From positions 1-40,672 of the forward strand of contig JAFZFR010000015.1 of assembly GCA_017555805.1 (NCBI GenBank): a DNA stretch of 40,672 nucleotides, in the 5' to 3' direction. Source of the DNA: Alistipes sp. Its GTDB lineage: Bacteria; Bacteroidota; Bacteroidia; Bacteroidales; Rikenellaceae. Of the stretch, positions 29,286-37,775 are shown in pieces; positions within the stretch are counted from its first letter, which is position 1, and every line of letters starts with the position of its first letter. Under the pieces are notes generated by a model that searched no databases, had not been told where the DNA came from, and worked only from the letters and a program-made list of their open reading frames with translations. The position numbers and the translations under genes are program-made.

Positions 29286-31163
29286 TTAAAAGTTAAACTT
29301 CACTCCCGTGAAAAATGTCGTGCCGGTCATAGGGTAGCCGGCATTAATCTCATACTTTTGGTTGAGGATATTCTCCACGCGCCCGTAGATACGCAGACGA
29401 GGTGTCGCGCTGAACTCGAGGTTGGCGTTCCAGAGCAGGAACTCCTCCTTCGTTGTGGGCGAAAGTTGGGTGATGAGTGAGTTTATGTATTGCAGGTCGC
29501 TGCTTAACTCCCAACGCTTCAAGGCGTAGGATGTGCTAGCGCATAACTTATGCTTGGGTGCGCCAATGACATCGTAGCGCATATTTAGGTAACTGTAATT
29601 GGCATTCACGCGCCACGACTTGGTGACCATCCACGCCGCCTGCAACTCCACGCCCCAGTTTTCTACCTTTCCCGAATTGACATTCTTCTTGCGACCATCT
29701 ACGGGCAGGGTCTGGATGATGTTCTTGCCGTCGATGTAGAAGATGCTCGCCTGATAGGTGAGGCGACCATCCAGCAGGCGCTGGTTGAGCGAGATTTCAT
29801 AGTTGATGATGCTCTCGGGTTTAAGGTCGGGGTTCTGCGGTGGGAACATATACATCTCGCGAATTGTAGGGAAGCGGAAACCCTTGCTCACCGACGCCTT
29901 CAACTGCGCGTTGTGTGGCAGCGCATAGGCGATACCCGCCTGTGGTACCCATTCGCGACCGATGTGCGAGTTGTAGTCAAGGCGCAAGCCTGCGTTGAGC
30001 GTAAGGCGTTGAGTGATATTCTGTTGCGTGAAGATGTAGCCCGCTATCTGGTGCAGGTGCTTATCGGCAGTCACGCTCTCCGTTCCGTCCGAGAGGTACT
30101 TGTTCCACGCCTTGCCACCGAAGCGCTGATACTCAACGCCGATAGCGGTGCGGTTGCTCTCGATGAGCGTGAATGTCTGGTGCCACATCGCGCCGAAGGT
30201 GTTGTCGCGCGAGTTGAAGCGGTAGTCCAGCGGCTGTGCCGAGGGCGAGTAGCCATCGTTTATGCGGTGGCGACCGCCGTTGTAGAATATGTTTACCGCG
30301 CCCGAGGTGCGCTCGTAGGCGTTGCGGAGCGAGAGCGAGGTGCTGTATCGCAGTATGCGCGAGTCGTTATCAAGGATTGGAGAGGTTACGGAGCCAGGGT
30401 TTGAGGCGTTGAAGTGCGTCACCTGACCCGATGCCGTAAGCATCCAGTGAGGGTTGAACTCATATCCCAACTTGAGGTTTCCGCCCAACTGATCGAAACC
30501 CATATCGGCACGATGGCCATCTGTGCGGTTGTATGTAGCGCCCGCCGCCGAGGTGAACTTACCTCGCTTGAAGCGGTTTGTGATGGCGGTCTGCAAGGTG
30601 TTGTGCGAGCCGTAACCCACCTCAATATGGTCCTCGACGCCATCTTGTTGCATCTTGCGTGTGGTGATGTTAATCACGCCACCCATAGCGCTTGAGCCCC
30701 ACATCACCGAGTTTGGTCCGCTCGCCACCTCTACGCTCTCGGTCATCATCGAGTGGAAGGTGTCGGCAAGGGGATGACCCATCAAGCCCATATATTGTGG
30801 TACGCCATCGACGGTAACGAGCATCGCGGTTGTCGGCGCACCGCCAATGCCACGCATCGACATAGTGCCCGAAGCGCCCGTCGAGACGCCATAACCCATC
30901 ACACCGCGCGAGGTGATAAAGAGTCCTGGTACTTGTTGTGTGAGTGAAGGGATGATTGAGGCATTATGCTGACGCTCAATATCTTGTGCGGATATTTTGT
31001 GCGTTGCGGTGAGCACCGCGCGGGCGTCACCTTGCAGGCTGTGGGCGGCAACCACCACCTCGCCAATCTTCGCCTCAAGTTTCAGTGAGTCGTTCTCGAT
31101 AGTCTGCGCCCAAACGCACAACGGCATAAGCGCGACGGCAAATAAAAGATGGAATTTTCTCAT
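29286..31163 (-). CDS. TonB-dependent receptor (metal/cofactor type)
   Basis: A 625-residue receptor starting at the ATG at 31163, which gives a standard signal peptide (RKFHLLFAVALMPLCVWAQ). The open frame extends 31 codons further upstream without signal features. Possible TonB-contact sequence IGEVVVAAHS, then the plug (about 55-165; MSMRGIGGAPTTAMLVTVDGVPQYM, VEVASGPNSVMWGSSAMGGVINI). The barrel ends in TTFFTGVKFNF. The size, lack of a carboxypeptidase-regulatory domain and lack of SusD resemble BtuB/siderophore-type receptors. The downstream FmdE-family gene (6 bp gap) hints at a metal or cofactor ligand. A stem-loop at 31217-31253 lies in its leader. Ligand not determined. Confidence 0.9.
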   Translation of the reverse strand: MRKFHLLFAVALMPLCVWAQTIENDSLKLEAKIGEVVVAAHSLQGDARAVLTATHKISAQDIERQHNASIIPSLTQQVPGLFITSRGVMGYGVSTGASGTMSMRGIGGAPTTAMLVTVDGVPQYMGLMGHPLADTFHSMMTESVEVASGPNSVMWGSSAMGGVINITTRKMQQDGVEDHIEVGYGSHNTLQTAITNRFKRGKFTSAAGATYNRTDGHRADMGFDQLGGNLKLGYEFNPHWMLTASGQVTHFNASNPGSVTSPILDNDSRILRYSTSLSLRNAYERTSGAVNIFYNGGRHRINDGYSPSAQPLDYRFNSRDNTFGAMWHQTFTLIESNRTAIGVEYQRFGGKAWNKYLSDGTESVTADKHLHQIAGYIFTQQNITQRLTLNAGLRLDYNSHIGREWVPQAGIAYALPHNAQLKASVSKGFRFPTIREMYMFPPQNPDLKPESIINYEISLNQRLLDGRLTYQASIFYIDGKNIIQTLPVDGRKKNVNSGKVENWGVELQAAWMVTKSWRVNANYSYLNMRYDVIGAPKHKLCASTSYALKRWELSSDLQYINSLITQLSPTTKEEFLLWNANLEFSATPRLRIYGRVENILNQKYEINAGYPMTGTTFFTGVKFNF

Positions 31164-31208
31164 AATTTTGGGGATGTTTCGCTCTGCTCTTTCAAATCGT
31201 GTGCCAAA

Positions 31209-31255
31209 ATATAAGAAATGAGGCTGCACAACTTTCCCGTCAGCAGCCCCATTCA
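31209..31255 (-). terminator. Stem-loop between the DPP-IV and TonB receptor genes
   Basis: Minus-strand AATGGGGCTGC and GCAGCCTCATT form an 11-bp stem with one G-T mismatch pair and a 15-base loop, followed by a modest T-rich stretch. It most likely terminates the DPP-IV operon. A leader regulatory role for the receptor gene is possible. Confidence 0.6.
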
Positions 31256-31267
31256 AAAAAATTCCGA

Positions 31268-33379
31268 TTACAGATTACGCAATGTATATTGAATCATCTT
31301 TATGCGGATGTTGTACGCATAGTGAGGATACATCGAGTGGTTCTGGTCGGGGTAAATCATCATATCGTACTGCTTGCCAGCGCGGTTTAGCGCGTGGCAC
31401 ATCTCCATAGTGTTCTGCACATGGACATTGTCATCTGCCGTGCCGTGCATAATCAGCAGCGATGTGCGGTCGTGCAACTTATCGGCAAAATTGATAGGTG
31501 AGTTATCGTCATATCCCTTTGGGTTGTCCTGTGGCAGGTCGTTGTAAATCTCGGTGTAAATCGTGTCGTAGTAACGCCAAGAGGTCACTGGCGCAACGGC
31601 AATAGCCATCTTGAATAAACCCTCGCCCTTGAGTGAGCAACCCAGAGCCATAAAGCCACCGAATGACCAGCCGTAGATACCGATGCGGTCAGCGTCCACC
31701 CAACTCTGCGATGCGAGGTGGCGGGCAAACGAAATCTGGTCCTCGACCTCCAGCGCGCCGAGGTTGCCGTAGGTGCACTTCTTGAACTTCTCGCCCATAA
31801 AACCAGTACCGCGACCATCTACGCACGCCACGATGTAGCCGTTGCCGACCATCACGCTCTCCCAGCCCATACCGAAACTGTCGCTAACCGACTGTGAGCC
31901 AGGTCCAGAGTACTGCGTAAGGAGCACTGGGTACTTCTTCGCTGGGTCAAAGTCCACGGGCTTGATGATGTATGCGTTGAGGTTGTCGCCACGCTCTGTC
32001 GTGAATGTGAAAAACTCCTTCTTTGGAAGGCTCTTGAGTTTCTCGTTGAGTTCGGTGTTATCAACCAGTGTGCGGATAAGTTCGCCCTTGCCGTTGCGGA
32101 GTTCCACGAGGCGACCCTGCGAAGCCGATGAGAATGTCGAGATGTAGTACTTCATTCCCTTGCTTGGCGAGATTGAGTATGTGCCGTCCAACTCTGTCAG
32201 GCGGGTCTTTTTCTTACCCTTGTAGTCGATTGAGTAGAGGTTGCGGCGGATAGGAGATGTCTCGGTTGAGATGTAATAAATCTGCTTGTCGGTAGTCTCC
32301 ACCACGCTTGTCACCTGCCACTCGCCCGATGTGATTGGGCGCACCAGACCCTTCTCTACAGAGTAGAGGTAGAGGTGATTCCATCCCGTTGCAGTCTCGT
32401 TCTGCACAAGGAAGCGGTCCTCGTCGATGAAGCGGATGATATCCAGCGATGGGCGCTCAACATAGGTTGGCGACTGCTCGTCGTAGATAACCTTCTGTGT
32501 GCCATCCTTGCGGCAGAGCACAATCTCGAGGTGGTTCTGCTTGCGGTTTATGCGGAAGAAGTAGAGTTCGCCCGCAGGTGTCCACTCGATAAATGGCACA
32601 TACTGGTCGCTCTCTGCGCCCACATCCACCTTACTCTTTGTGCCCGAGGCGATGTCATAGAGCCACAACTCAACCTTCGAGTTTGCGTCGCCCGCCTTTG
32701 GGTACTTGAATGTGTAAGGCTTGTTGTAGAGTTTGCCATCGAAGCGCATCATCTCGAACATAGGCACCTCGCTCTCGTCGAAGCGAAGGTATGCAATCTG
32801 CTTTGAGTCAGGCGAGAAGGCGTAAGCCTTTGTGAAACCATACTCCTCTTCATATACCCAATCGGCTGTGCCGTTGATTACCTTGTTCCACTCGCCGTCG
32901 GTGGTGATAGCCGTTGCTGGCTTGCCCAACTCACCCACGAAGAGGTTGTTGTCCTGCGCGTATGCCACCCACTTTGAGTCGGGTGAGAGCGAGAGGTCGC
33001 GCACATTCTTCAGCTCCGCTACGCTTGCCTTGTCCTCAAGGCGCACGATAGAGTAGTCGGCATAGGCCGAGTGGCGATATACCTCGCGGTAGTTGTTGCC
33101 CAGGATTACCATGTCCTCATCGGGCGAGAATGCGTACGAGGCGAAACGGCCTGTGTAGAGCGTGTCGCACTGCGACTCGTCGGCGTAGGCGTGGCGGATG
33201 ACCGAACCACCCTTGCTTACGGTGTAGTGCTCGCCATCGTTCATCGAGAGGAGTCCGTAAACACCTCGGTTGAGGCGTGTCACTGCCGAAAGTTCCTCGT
33301 AGGTCTTCTGTGCGAAGGTGTTGTTTATGGTGAGCAGCAATACTGCTACTGACGCTAATATCCAAGAAGTGTTTTTCAT
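31268..33379 (-). CDS. Dipeptidyl peptidase IV (S9B serine peptidase)
   Basis: A 703-residue secreted peptidase (signal peptide ending near NTFA-QK). Residues of about 40-450 form the eight-bladed beta-propeller with the DPP-IV hallmark DWVYEEEYG, whose glutamates bind the substrate N-terminus. About 460-703 are the alpha/beta-hydrolase domain. The catalytic triad is Ser572 (GWSFGG), Asp649 (GTADDNVH) and His681 (DQNHSM); the 32-residue spacing between Asp and His equals that of human DPP-IV. The usual GWSYGG reads GWSFGG here. It removes X-Pro or X-Ala dipeptides from peptides in the periplasm, consistent with peptide catabolism. It is 14 bp after a hypothetical gene, likely in one operon with it and the glucosaminidase. 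Confidence 0.94.
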   Translation of the reverse strand: MKNTSWILASVAVLLLTINNTFAQKTYEELSAVTRLNRGVYGLLSMNDGEHYTVSKGGSVIRHAYADESQCDTLYTGRFASYAFSPDEDMVILGNNYREVYRHSAYADYSIVRLEDKASVAELKNVRDLSLSPDSKWVAYAQDNNLFVGELGKPATAITTDGEWNKVINGTADWVYEEEYGFTKAYAFSPDSKQIAYLRFDESEVPMFEMMRFDGKLYNKPYTFKYPKAGDANSKVELWLYDIASGTKSKVDVGAESDQYVPFIEWTPAGELYFFRINRKQNHLEIVLCRKDGTQKVIYDEQSPTYVERPSLDIIRFIDEDRFLVQNETATGWNHLYLYSVEKGLVRPITSGEWQVTSVVETTDKQIYYISTETSPIRRNLYSIDYKGKKKTRLTELDGTYSISPSKGMKYYISTFSSASQGRLVELRNGKGELIRTLVDNTELNEKLKSLPKKEFFTFTTERGDNLNAYIIKPVDFDPAKKYPVLLTQYSGPGSQSVSDSFGMGWESVMVGNGYIVACVDGRGTGFMGEKFKKCTYGNLGALEVEDQISFARHLASQSWVDADRIGIYGWSFGGFMALGCSLKGEGLFKMAIAVAPVTSWRYYDTIYTEIYNDLPQDNPKGYDDNSPINFADKLHDRTSLLIMHGTADDNVHVQNTMEMCHALNRAGKQYDMMIYPDQNHSMYPHYAYNIRIKMIQYTLRNL

Positions 33380-33393
33380 CGTCGTAATGTCAA

Positions 33394-34080
33394 TTAAATG
33401 TCGTCAATGTTATACTCATAACCCAGGCGCTTACCCGTAGTGAACTTCGAGTTGTCCATCTTGGTGTTGAACTGATCGACGGTCACTCGCTTGTTGAGTT
33501 CGTACGGTGGCATCAGCGGGTCGAAGTTGATTGCGTAGTTGATTGCGGTCTCCATAATCTCGATAAGAGCCTCGCGCGTAATCTTCTGGTTGCCGAACTC
33601 GGCTGGGCGGAGGATTGACTGGCGCTTGCCCTCGACGAAGTAGCACTTCTCGCGGTTGATGAAGATGCGACCAATCAAGTAACCCTCGTCGGCGCTACGG
33701 TTGAACTTGAACGAGTCCGAAAGGAAGTTGTAGATGTCAATCACACCGCAGTATGAGTTGTCGCGCTCCTCCTTCACATAGTCGTTCTGCCACAGCGGGT
33801 GCTGCGAGTCAAACTCGAAGATGTCGGTGTGCATACGGAAGATGAGAAGGTCGCTTGCAATCTGCAATTGCGCCTCGAACTTTCCGCGGTCGCGGTACTC
33901 AATTCTCACGCGCTTGTCGAGCTTGCCGTCCAGGTCGTCATCGAGTTCCGATGCAATCTCAAAGAGGACATCCTTCAACTCGTTGAATGTGGTGAAGGCG
34001 TTGTCGAAAATGTGCTGCTTGAGCGTCGATTTGTTGATAATCGATGCGAGGATTTTCTCGCGTAAAGGGCTTTTATCCAT
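33394..34080 (-). CDS. Conserved hypothetical protein (Bacteroidetes type)
   Basis: A 228-residue protein without signal peptide or membrane segment, thus cytoplasmic. I do not recognise a named family. The N-terminal part (1-60) is helical and charged, with LREKILASIINKSTLKQHIFDNAF and FNELKDVLFEIASELDDDLD. About 65-160 look like mixed beta with RIEYRDRGKFEAQLQIASDLLIFRMHT and GYLIGRIFINREKCYFVEG. The C-terminus is helical, then basic. It is the middle gene between a GH73-LysM glucosaminidase (8 bp upstream) and DPP-IV (14 bp downstream), so it is co-transcribed. Function unknown. Confidence 0.8.
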   Translation of the reverse strand: MDKSPLREKILASIINKSTLKQHIFDNAFTTFNELKDVLFEIASELDDDLDGKLDKRVRIEYRDRGKFEAQLQIASDLLIFRMHTDIFEFDSQHPLWQNDYVKEERDNSYCGVIDIYNFLSDSFKFNRSADEGYLIGRIFINREKCYFVEGKRQSILRPAEFGNQKITREALIEIMETAINYAINFDPLMPPYELNKRVTVDQFNTKMDNSKFTTGKRLGYEYNIDDI

Positions 34081-34088
34081 AGTGTTAA

Positions 34089-35111
34089 TTATTTTATTCT
34101 AATCTGCTGACCCGTAGTGAGTGTAGCGCTTGGCTTCAGGCGGTTAATTGTTGCGAGGCGCTTCTGGCGGATACCGTAGAGTTGAGAGATTGATGTCAGT
34201 GTCTCACCCTCGCTCACCGTATGGTGGCGCTCCTCGCCGAACCACTTTGGCTGCTTGCGCTCGATGTAAATCATCTCGCCCGCGATAGGGTCGGCGGTGC
34301 TTGTGAGGCTGATTTCGTTGTAGCGGCGCAACTGGCGTACGGGTATCACAAATGCCTCGGCAATGGCGTCGAAACTGTCGCCGTTGCGTGCAATGAGGAA
34401 ACTGGTCTTATTGTTGGTATAGACGCTGTAACCCTTGTAGGTGCGCTCCGATACGCGGAAGTCGTTAGGATCAACCGTCGCCTGATGGGTAGCGGGGCTT
34501 GTGACGCTGCTGCCCTCGGCGAAATCCTCGGTGATGCCCTCCTCGCCGCGGTGGCGTGAGGCATAGAGTTTGTCGCCTCCCTCCTTGTCGAACAGGTGCA
34601 GGTCGTTATCCTCGATGAGTTTGATTAGTCGCTGGGCATAGTCCGCCGCAGTGGCATAGCCAGCCGCCTTCAGTCCGTGAGCCCAACTCTTGTAGTCGTC
34701 GGCGTCGTAGGCGAAGCACTTGTCGTAGCGGGGTGACTTATCCAGAAACTCGGCGTGGTCGAGGTAGGAGTCCTCCACCGAGTCGTAGGCGCGGAAGCAC
34801 TCGTTGGGCGCATCGTCGGTGTGATATACCGTAGCGCCTTTCCAGTCTTTCTTGCACTTGATGCCGAAGTGGTTGTTCGACTTGCGTGCCAGCGTGCTGT
34901 TGCCGCTATCCGACTCCAGGATGCCCTGCGCGAGGGTGATGCTGGCGGGGATGCCGTAGCGCTCCATATGGTCGATGGCGATGTGTTTGTATCGCGCGAT
35001 GTACTCCTCTTTGGTCTGTCGGGTCTGCGCCGATGCGTCGAGCGAGCCCGCCATAAGCGATAAAATCGCTATGATTATTGAGTTTATGGAAAATTTTTGT
35101 ATCTTTGTCAT
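34089..35111 (-). CDS. Secreted glucosaminidase (GH73) with LysM domains
   Basis: A 340-residue cell-wall hydrolase. Residues 1-29 are a signal peptide (SLDASA-QT). About 35-180 are a FlgJ/GH73-type endo-beta-N-acetylglucosaminidase domain with catalytic Glu66 in ITLAQGILESDSGNSTLA, the NNHFGIKCKKDW region and the C-terminal AGYATAADYAQRLIKLIE segment. About 235-290 are a first, diverged LysM-like unit. About 296-340 are a clear LysM (HHTVSEGETLTSISQLYGI) that would bind peptidoglycan. It would cut GlcNAc-MurNAc linkages during growth or division. First gene of an operon with the hypothetical and DPP-IV genes, from a full consensus promoter. Confidence 0.92.
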   Translation of the reverse strand: MTKIQKFSINSIIIAILSLMAGSLDASAQTRQTKEEYIARYKHIAIDHMERYGIPASITLAQGILESDSGNSTLARKSNNHFGIKCKKDWKGATVYHTDDAPNECFRAYDSVEDSYLDHAEFLDKSPRYDKCFAYDADDYKSWAHGLKAAGYATAADYAQRLIKLIEDNDLHLFDKEGGDKLYASRHRGEEGITEDFAEGSSVTSPATHQATVDPNDFRVSERTYKGYSVYTNNKTSFLIARNGDSFDAIAEAFVIPVRQLRRYNEISLTSTADPIAGEMIYIERKQPKWFGEERHHTVSEGETLTSISQLYGIRQKRLATINRLKPSATLTTGQQIRIK

Positions 35112-35134
35112 AAGTCCAATGTAATGCTCAAAGG

Positions 35135-35165
35135 CAAAGATAACTTATTTTATAATAATAACAAA
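35135..35165 (-). promoter_or_regulatory. Promoter of the glucosaminidase operon
   Basis: Minus-strand TTTG (35162-35165), 19 bp spacer, TATCTTTG (35135-35142). The start codon is about 24 bp downstream. No clear promoter for the divergent glycosyltransferase genes was found in the 132-bp gap. Confidence 0.72.
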
Positions 35166-35243
35166 CAAAAAACTGCGCTATGTAGGGGCTTGGAGTCCAT
35201 TTAGGCAAAAAAGTTCACCTGCGAAGGCAGCGAGTGGGATGCT

Positions 35244-35960
35244 ATGAAATCATTGTATATTGTAACCCCCGTCAAGGACTCCATCGACTCGACACTCGAA
35301 ACGGTGAAGGCGATAACCAGTTCCGACATCAAGGTGCCCTACACCTACACCATCTATAACGACTTCTCAACGCCCGAGAATACGGCTCTGCTGGAGAAGT
35401 ATGCCGAGGAGTTGGGTTTCAACCTTGTCAATATCGCCGACCTGACGGACCATCCATCGCCCAACTATCTGCTTGTGTTGCAGCGTTGTCGCAAGATTGC
35501 CATCGAGCAGGATGCGGGATTTTTGCTTGTCGAGAGTGATGTGGTCGTCGATAAGGATACCTTGCAGGGTCTTTTCGACGGAGCGCAGGAGCGTGAGGAT
35601 TGCGCTATCGCGGCGTCGGTTACGGTGGATGATGAGGGCGCGATAAACTACCCTTATGAGTATGCTCGCGGCACCGAGGGTCAGTGCTATGCGGTGAAGA
35701 AGCATTGCAGTTTCTGCTGCTCGCTTTTGACTCCAGAGTTCCTCGCAAAGATGGATTTTGATGCGCTCGACCCAACGAAGCATTGGTACGATGTGCAGAT
35801 TTCACACGAGGCGCTCAACCTCGGTTTTAAGAACTATCTCTTTACAAATCTGCCAGTTATACATCGCCCACACCAGAGCCGTCCGTGGAAGCAACTTAAA
35901 TATAAGAACCCGCTGAAGTACTATTGGATTAAGTTTACAAAGGGTTTTGATAAGATTTAA
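35244..35960 (+). CDS. Glycosyltransferase, GT-A fold (GT2-like)
   Basis: A 238-residue cytoplasmic protein with the GT-A nucleotide-sugar fold. The first strand is SLYIVTPVKDS, the beta-strand/loop is YTYTIYNDFS, and the acidic ExD motif is LLVESDVVVD (Glu97, Asp99), replacing the usual DxD that binds metal and UDP/GDP-sugar. The C-terminal part is short and contains two cysteines in CSFCCSLLTPEF. It is the first of three transferase-like genes with a 10-bp gap and an overlap. Acceptor and sugar are unknown. Placement near cell-envelope genes suggests surface glycan synthesis. Confidence 0.78.
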   Translation: MKSLYIVTPVKDSIDSTLETVKAITSSDIKVPYTYTIYNDFSTPENTALLEKYAEELGFNLVNIADLTDHPSPNYLLVLQRCRKIAIEQDAGFLLVESDVVVDKDTLQGLFDGAQEREDCAIAASVTVDDEGAINYPYEYARGTEGQCYAVKKHCSFCCSLLTPEFLAKMDFDALDPTKHWYDVQISHEALNLGFKNYLFTNLPVIHRPHQSRPWKQLKYKNPLKYYWIKFTKGFDKI

Positions 35961-35970
35961 CCTCCCTACA

Positions 35971-36855
35971 ATGAGCGTAACGCAACCCAAATTTTCCATC
36001 ATAGTTTGCTCGGTAAAGCCCGAGATGGCGAAGGCTTTGAGTGATAACATCCGCTCGACCATAGGCGTTGAGTATGAGATGATTATCTTCGACAACCGCC
36101 AGGCGGGCAAGGGTATCTGCGCGGTCTATAACGAGTGCGCCGAGCGTGCCGCGGGCGAGTATCTGTTGTTCGTTCACGAGGATGTGGCGTTCCACACCGA
36201 GGGGTGGGGCAGAGTTATCGGTGAGAAGTTGAGCGAGCGCTCGTGCGGTGTGATTGGCTTTGCGGGCTCGGCGGCGAAATATGGCTACGACTACGGCTGG
36301 CAGGGCGTGAAACATTTTACCCACAAAAACTATATCATCGGTTGCAAGCATAAGGGCGGCAAGGTGCGCCAATCGGCTCATACGCAAGATTTTATGCCTG
36401 TAGTCTGCCTGGATGGAATGTGCCTCTTTGTGCGTAAGGAAGTGTGGGCAGAGTGCCGATTTGATGACGATATTTTCCGCGGTTTTCACTCTTACGATAC
36501 CGATTTCACAACTCACACACATTCGGTTGGTTACACCAACTATGTCTGCCATAGCGTGCGCTTCGAGCACTTTTCGCTCGGCAGTTTCTCGGTGGCGTGG
36601 TATGAGAGTGTGAAACTATACCTTGCGAAGTGGGGTGTGTCGCTACCGATGCGTGCCGAGGGCGTTAGTGAGGCGGAGGTGAGGCGCTATGCAGTGGCGA
36701 GTGAGGCTATCGCGCTCAAACGATTGATTAAGGCAAGAATTTTAGATAAGCAGGAGGCACGCAGCAGGGTGCTGGGGTTTGCGAAGCGACACCCGTTGAG
36801 CATCCTCTCTGTCGGCTTGATTGCAAAGTATATATCCAAGTATGCAAAAGTGTAA
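35971..36855 (+). CDS. Glycosyltransferase family 2-like protein
   Basis: A 294-residue protein starting at the ATG at 35971. An in-frame TTG at 35947 would overlap the preceding gene and is rejected. It resembles the Glyco_tranf_2_5 group: KFSIIVCSVKPEMAKALSDNI at the start, YEMIIFDNRQAGKGICAVYNECAERA, then LLFVHEDVAF (His69-Glu70-Asp71) as the metal-binding motif. A later DGMCLFVRKEVW/FHSYDTDF region holds the likely catalytic acid. The last 40 residues are basic with a hydrophobic run (HPLSILSVGLIAKYI), perhaps a membrane-association helix. It overlaps the next gene by 14 bp. Sugar and acceptor unknown. Confidence 0.85.
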   Translation: MSVTQPKFSIIVCSVKPEMAKALSDNIRSTIGVEYEMIIFDNRQAGKGICAVYNECAERAAGEYLLFVHEDVAFHTEGWGRVIGEKLSERSCGVIGFAGSAAKYGYDYGWQGVKHFTHKNYIIGCKHKGGKVRQSAHTQDFMPVVCLDGMCLFVRKEVWAECRFDDDIFRGFHSYDTDFTTHTHSVGYTNYVCHSVRFEHFSLGSFSVAWYESVKLYLAKWGVSLPMRAEGVSEAEVRRYAVASEAIALKRLIKARILDKQEARSRVLGFAKRHPLSILSVGLIAKYISKYAKV

Positions 36856-37615
36856 AGTAAAGGTCGTTGTACCTGTATATAAGGAGCGTCTGGAGGGTCG
36901 CGAACTGCTCTCGCTGAAGAATAATGCGGAGAAACTTGCGCGTTATCCCCACATCATCCTTGCGCCCGAGGGGCTTAATGTGGATGCCGTTGTCGCCGAG
37001 GTGCCAGGCGCGGAGGTTGTGCGCGTGTCGGGCGAGTGGCTCGGCAAGAATGGCGTTGCGGGATATAACCAGATGATGCTCTCGAAGAGTTTTTACGAGT
37101 TGTTCACCGATACCGACTATATCCTTATCTGTCAGAGTGATGCGTGGGTGTTCAGCGACCGACTGGAGGAGTGGTGTGACCGCGGATATGACTATATAGG
37201 TGCCCCCTGGCCAAAGCGCCGAGTATATAGCCTGCCAATCGTGCGCCAGTGGCTGTGGCTGCGTCGTAAATTGTTCGGCAGCGAGCGCATCTTGCGTCAG
37301 GACTACTTCAAACGAGTGGGAAATGGTGGATTCTCGTTGCGCCGCATAGACTCTTTCATTGCCGCGTGTGACCGCTACGCCAACCGCATCGAGGAGTTCA
37401 AGCAGGGCAAGGGCATTGTCTATAACGAGGATTGGTTCTGGGCGCTTGTCCCCAGGGAGTTCCGCTACCCCTCATTCGACGAGGCGCTCGGCTTCTCATT
37501 CGACTCCCACCCCGAACTCTGCTTCCGTTTAGCCGAGGGTGTTCTTCCTTTCGGTTGTCATGGTTGGTATAAGAGGCGTAATATTGAGTTTTGGTCGCCG
37601 ATTATAGAGAGATAG
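36842..37615 (+). CDS. DUF5672 family glycosyltransferase-like protein
   Basis: A 257-residue protein matching DUF5672, a GT-A-like family of surface glycan loci. I use the ATG at 36842. An upstream in-frame start would lie deeper inside the preceding gene. Visible motifs: VKVVVPVYKE at the N-terminus, ILICQSDAWVF (98-104, the DxD-like metal motif), YDYIGAPW (117-123), VGNGGFSLRR (159-168) and EDWFWALVPREF. The end carries PFGCHGWYKR. It is the last gene of the three-gene cassette and ends 2 bp before a repeat-associated hairpin. Donor and acceptor are unknown. Confidence 0.85.
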   Translation: MQKCKVKVVVPVYKERLEGRELLSLKNNAEKLARYPHIILAPEGLNVDAVVAEVPGAEVVRVSGEWLGKNGVAGYNQMMLSKSFYELFTDTDYILICQSDAWVFSDRLEEWCDRGYDYIGAPWPKRRVYSLPIVRQWLWLRRKLFGSERILRQDYFKRVGNGGFSLRRIDSFIAACDRYANRIEEFKQGKGIVYNEDWFWALVPREFRYPSFDEALGFSFDSHPELCFRLAEGVLPFGCHGWYKRRNIEFWSPIIER

Positions 37616-37616
37616 T

Positions 37617-37696
37617 CAGGCTTTAGCCTGCATCTTTGGAGGCGCATCAAAGGGAATGAAAAACAGGCGTTACGCCTGCCCCAGCCACGGAAGATG
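37617..37696. repeat. Dispersed convergent-gap palindrome, copy D (diverged)
   Basis: Hairpin CAGGCTTTAGCCTG (37617-37630) is followed by a palindrome 37631-37696 that begins CATCTTTGGAGGC and ends GCCACGGAAGATG, with an internal hairpin ACAGGCGTTACGCCTG. Same orientation and layout as copy A, but more diverged. It starts 2 bp after the DUF5672 stop and lies between that gene and the convergent plsX. Confidence 0.65.
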
Positions 37697-37717
37697 AATA
37701 GGGAACGCAAAGAGTAA

Positions 37718-37756
37718 TAAAAAAATGGTGCCTATCCTCTTGGATAGACACCATTT
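37718..37756. terminator. Terminator of plsX (possibly bidirectional)
   Basis: AAATGGTGCCTATCC (from 37725) and GGATAGACACCATTT form a stem with a TCTT loop. The minus-strand reading ends in a run of T, and the plus-strand reading ends in CTATTTTTG, so it may serve both converging units. Confidence 0.82.
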
Positions 37757-37775
37757 CTATTTTTGTTTCGGGGGA

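Noticed and set aside
31164..31267. Cobalamin riboswitch upstream of the TonB receptor
   Set aside because: A stem-loop is present, but the conserved cobalamin-box sequence and multi-helix layout are not.
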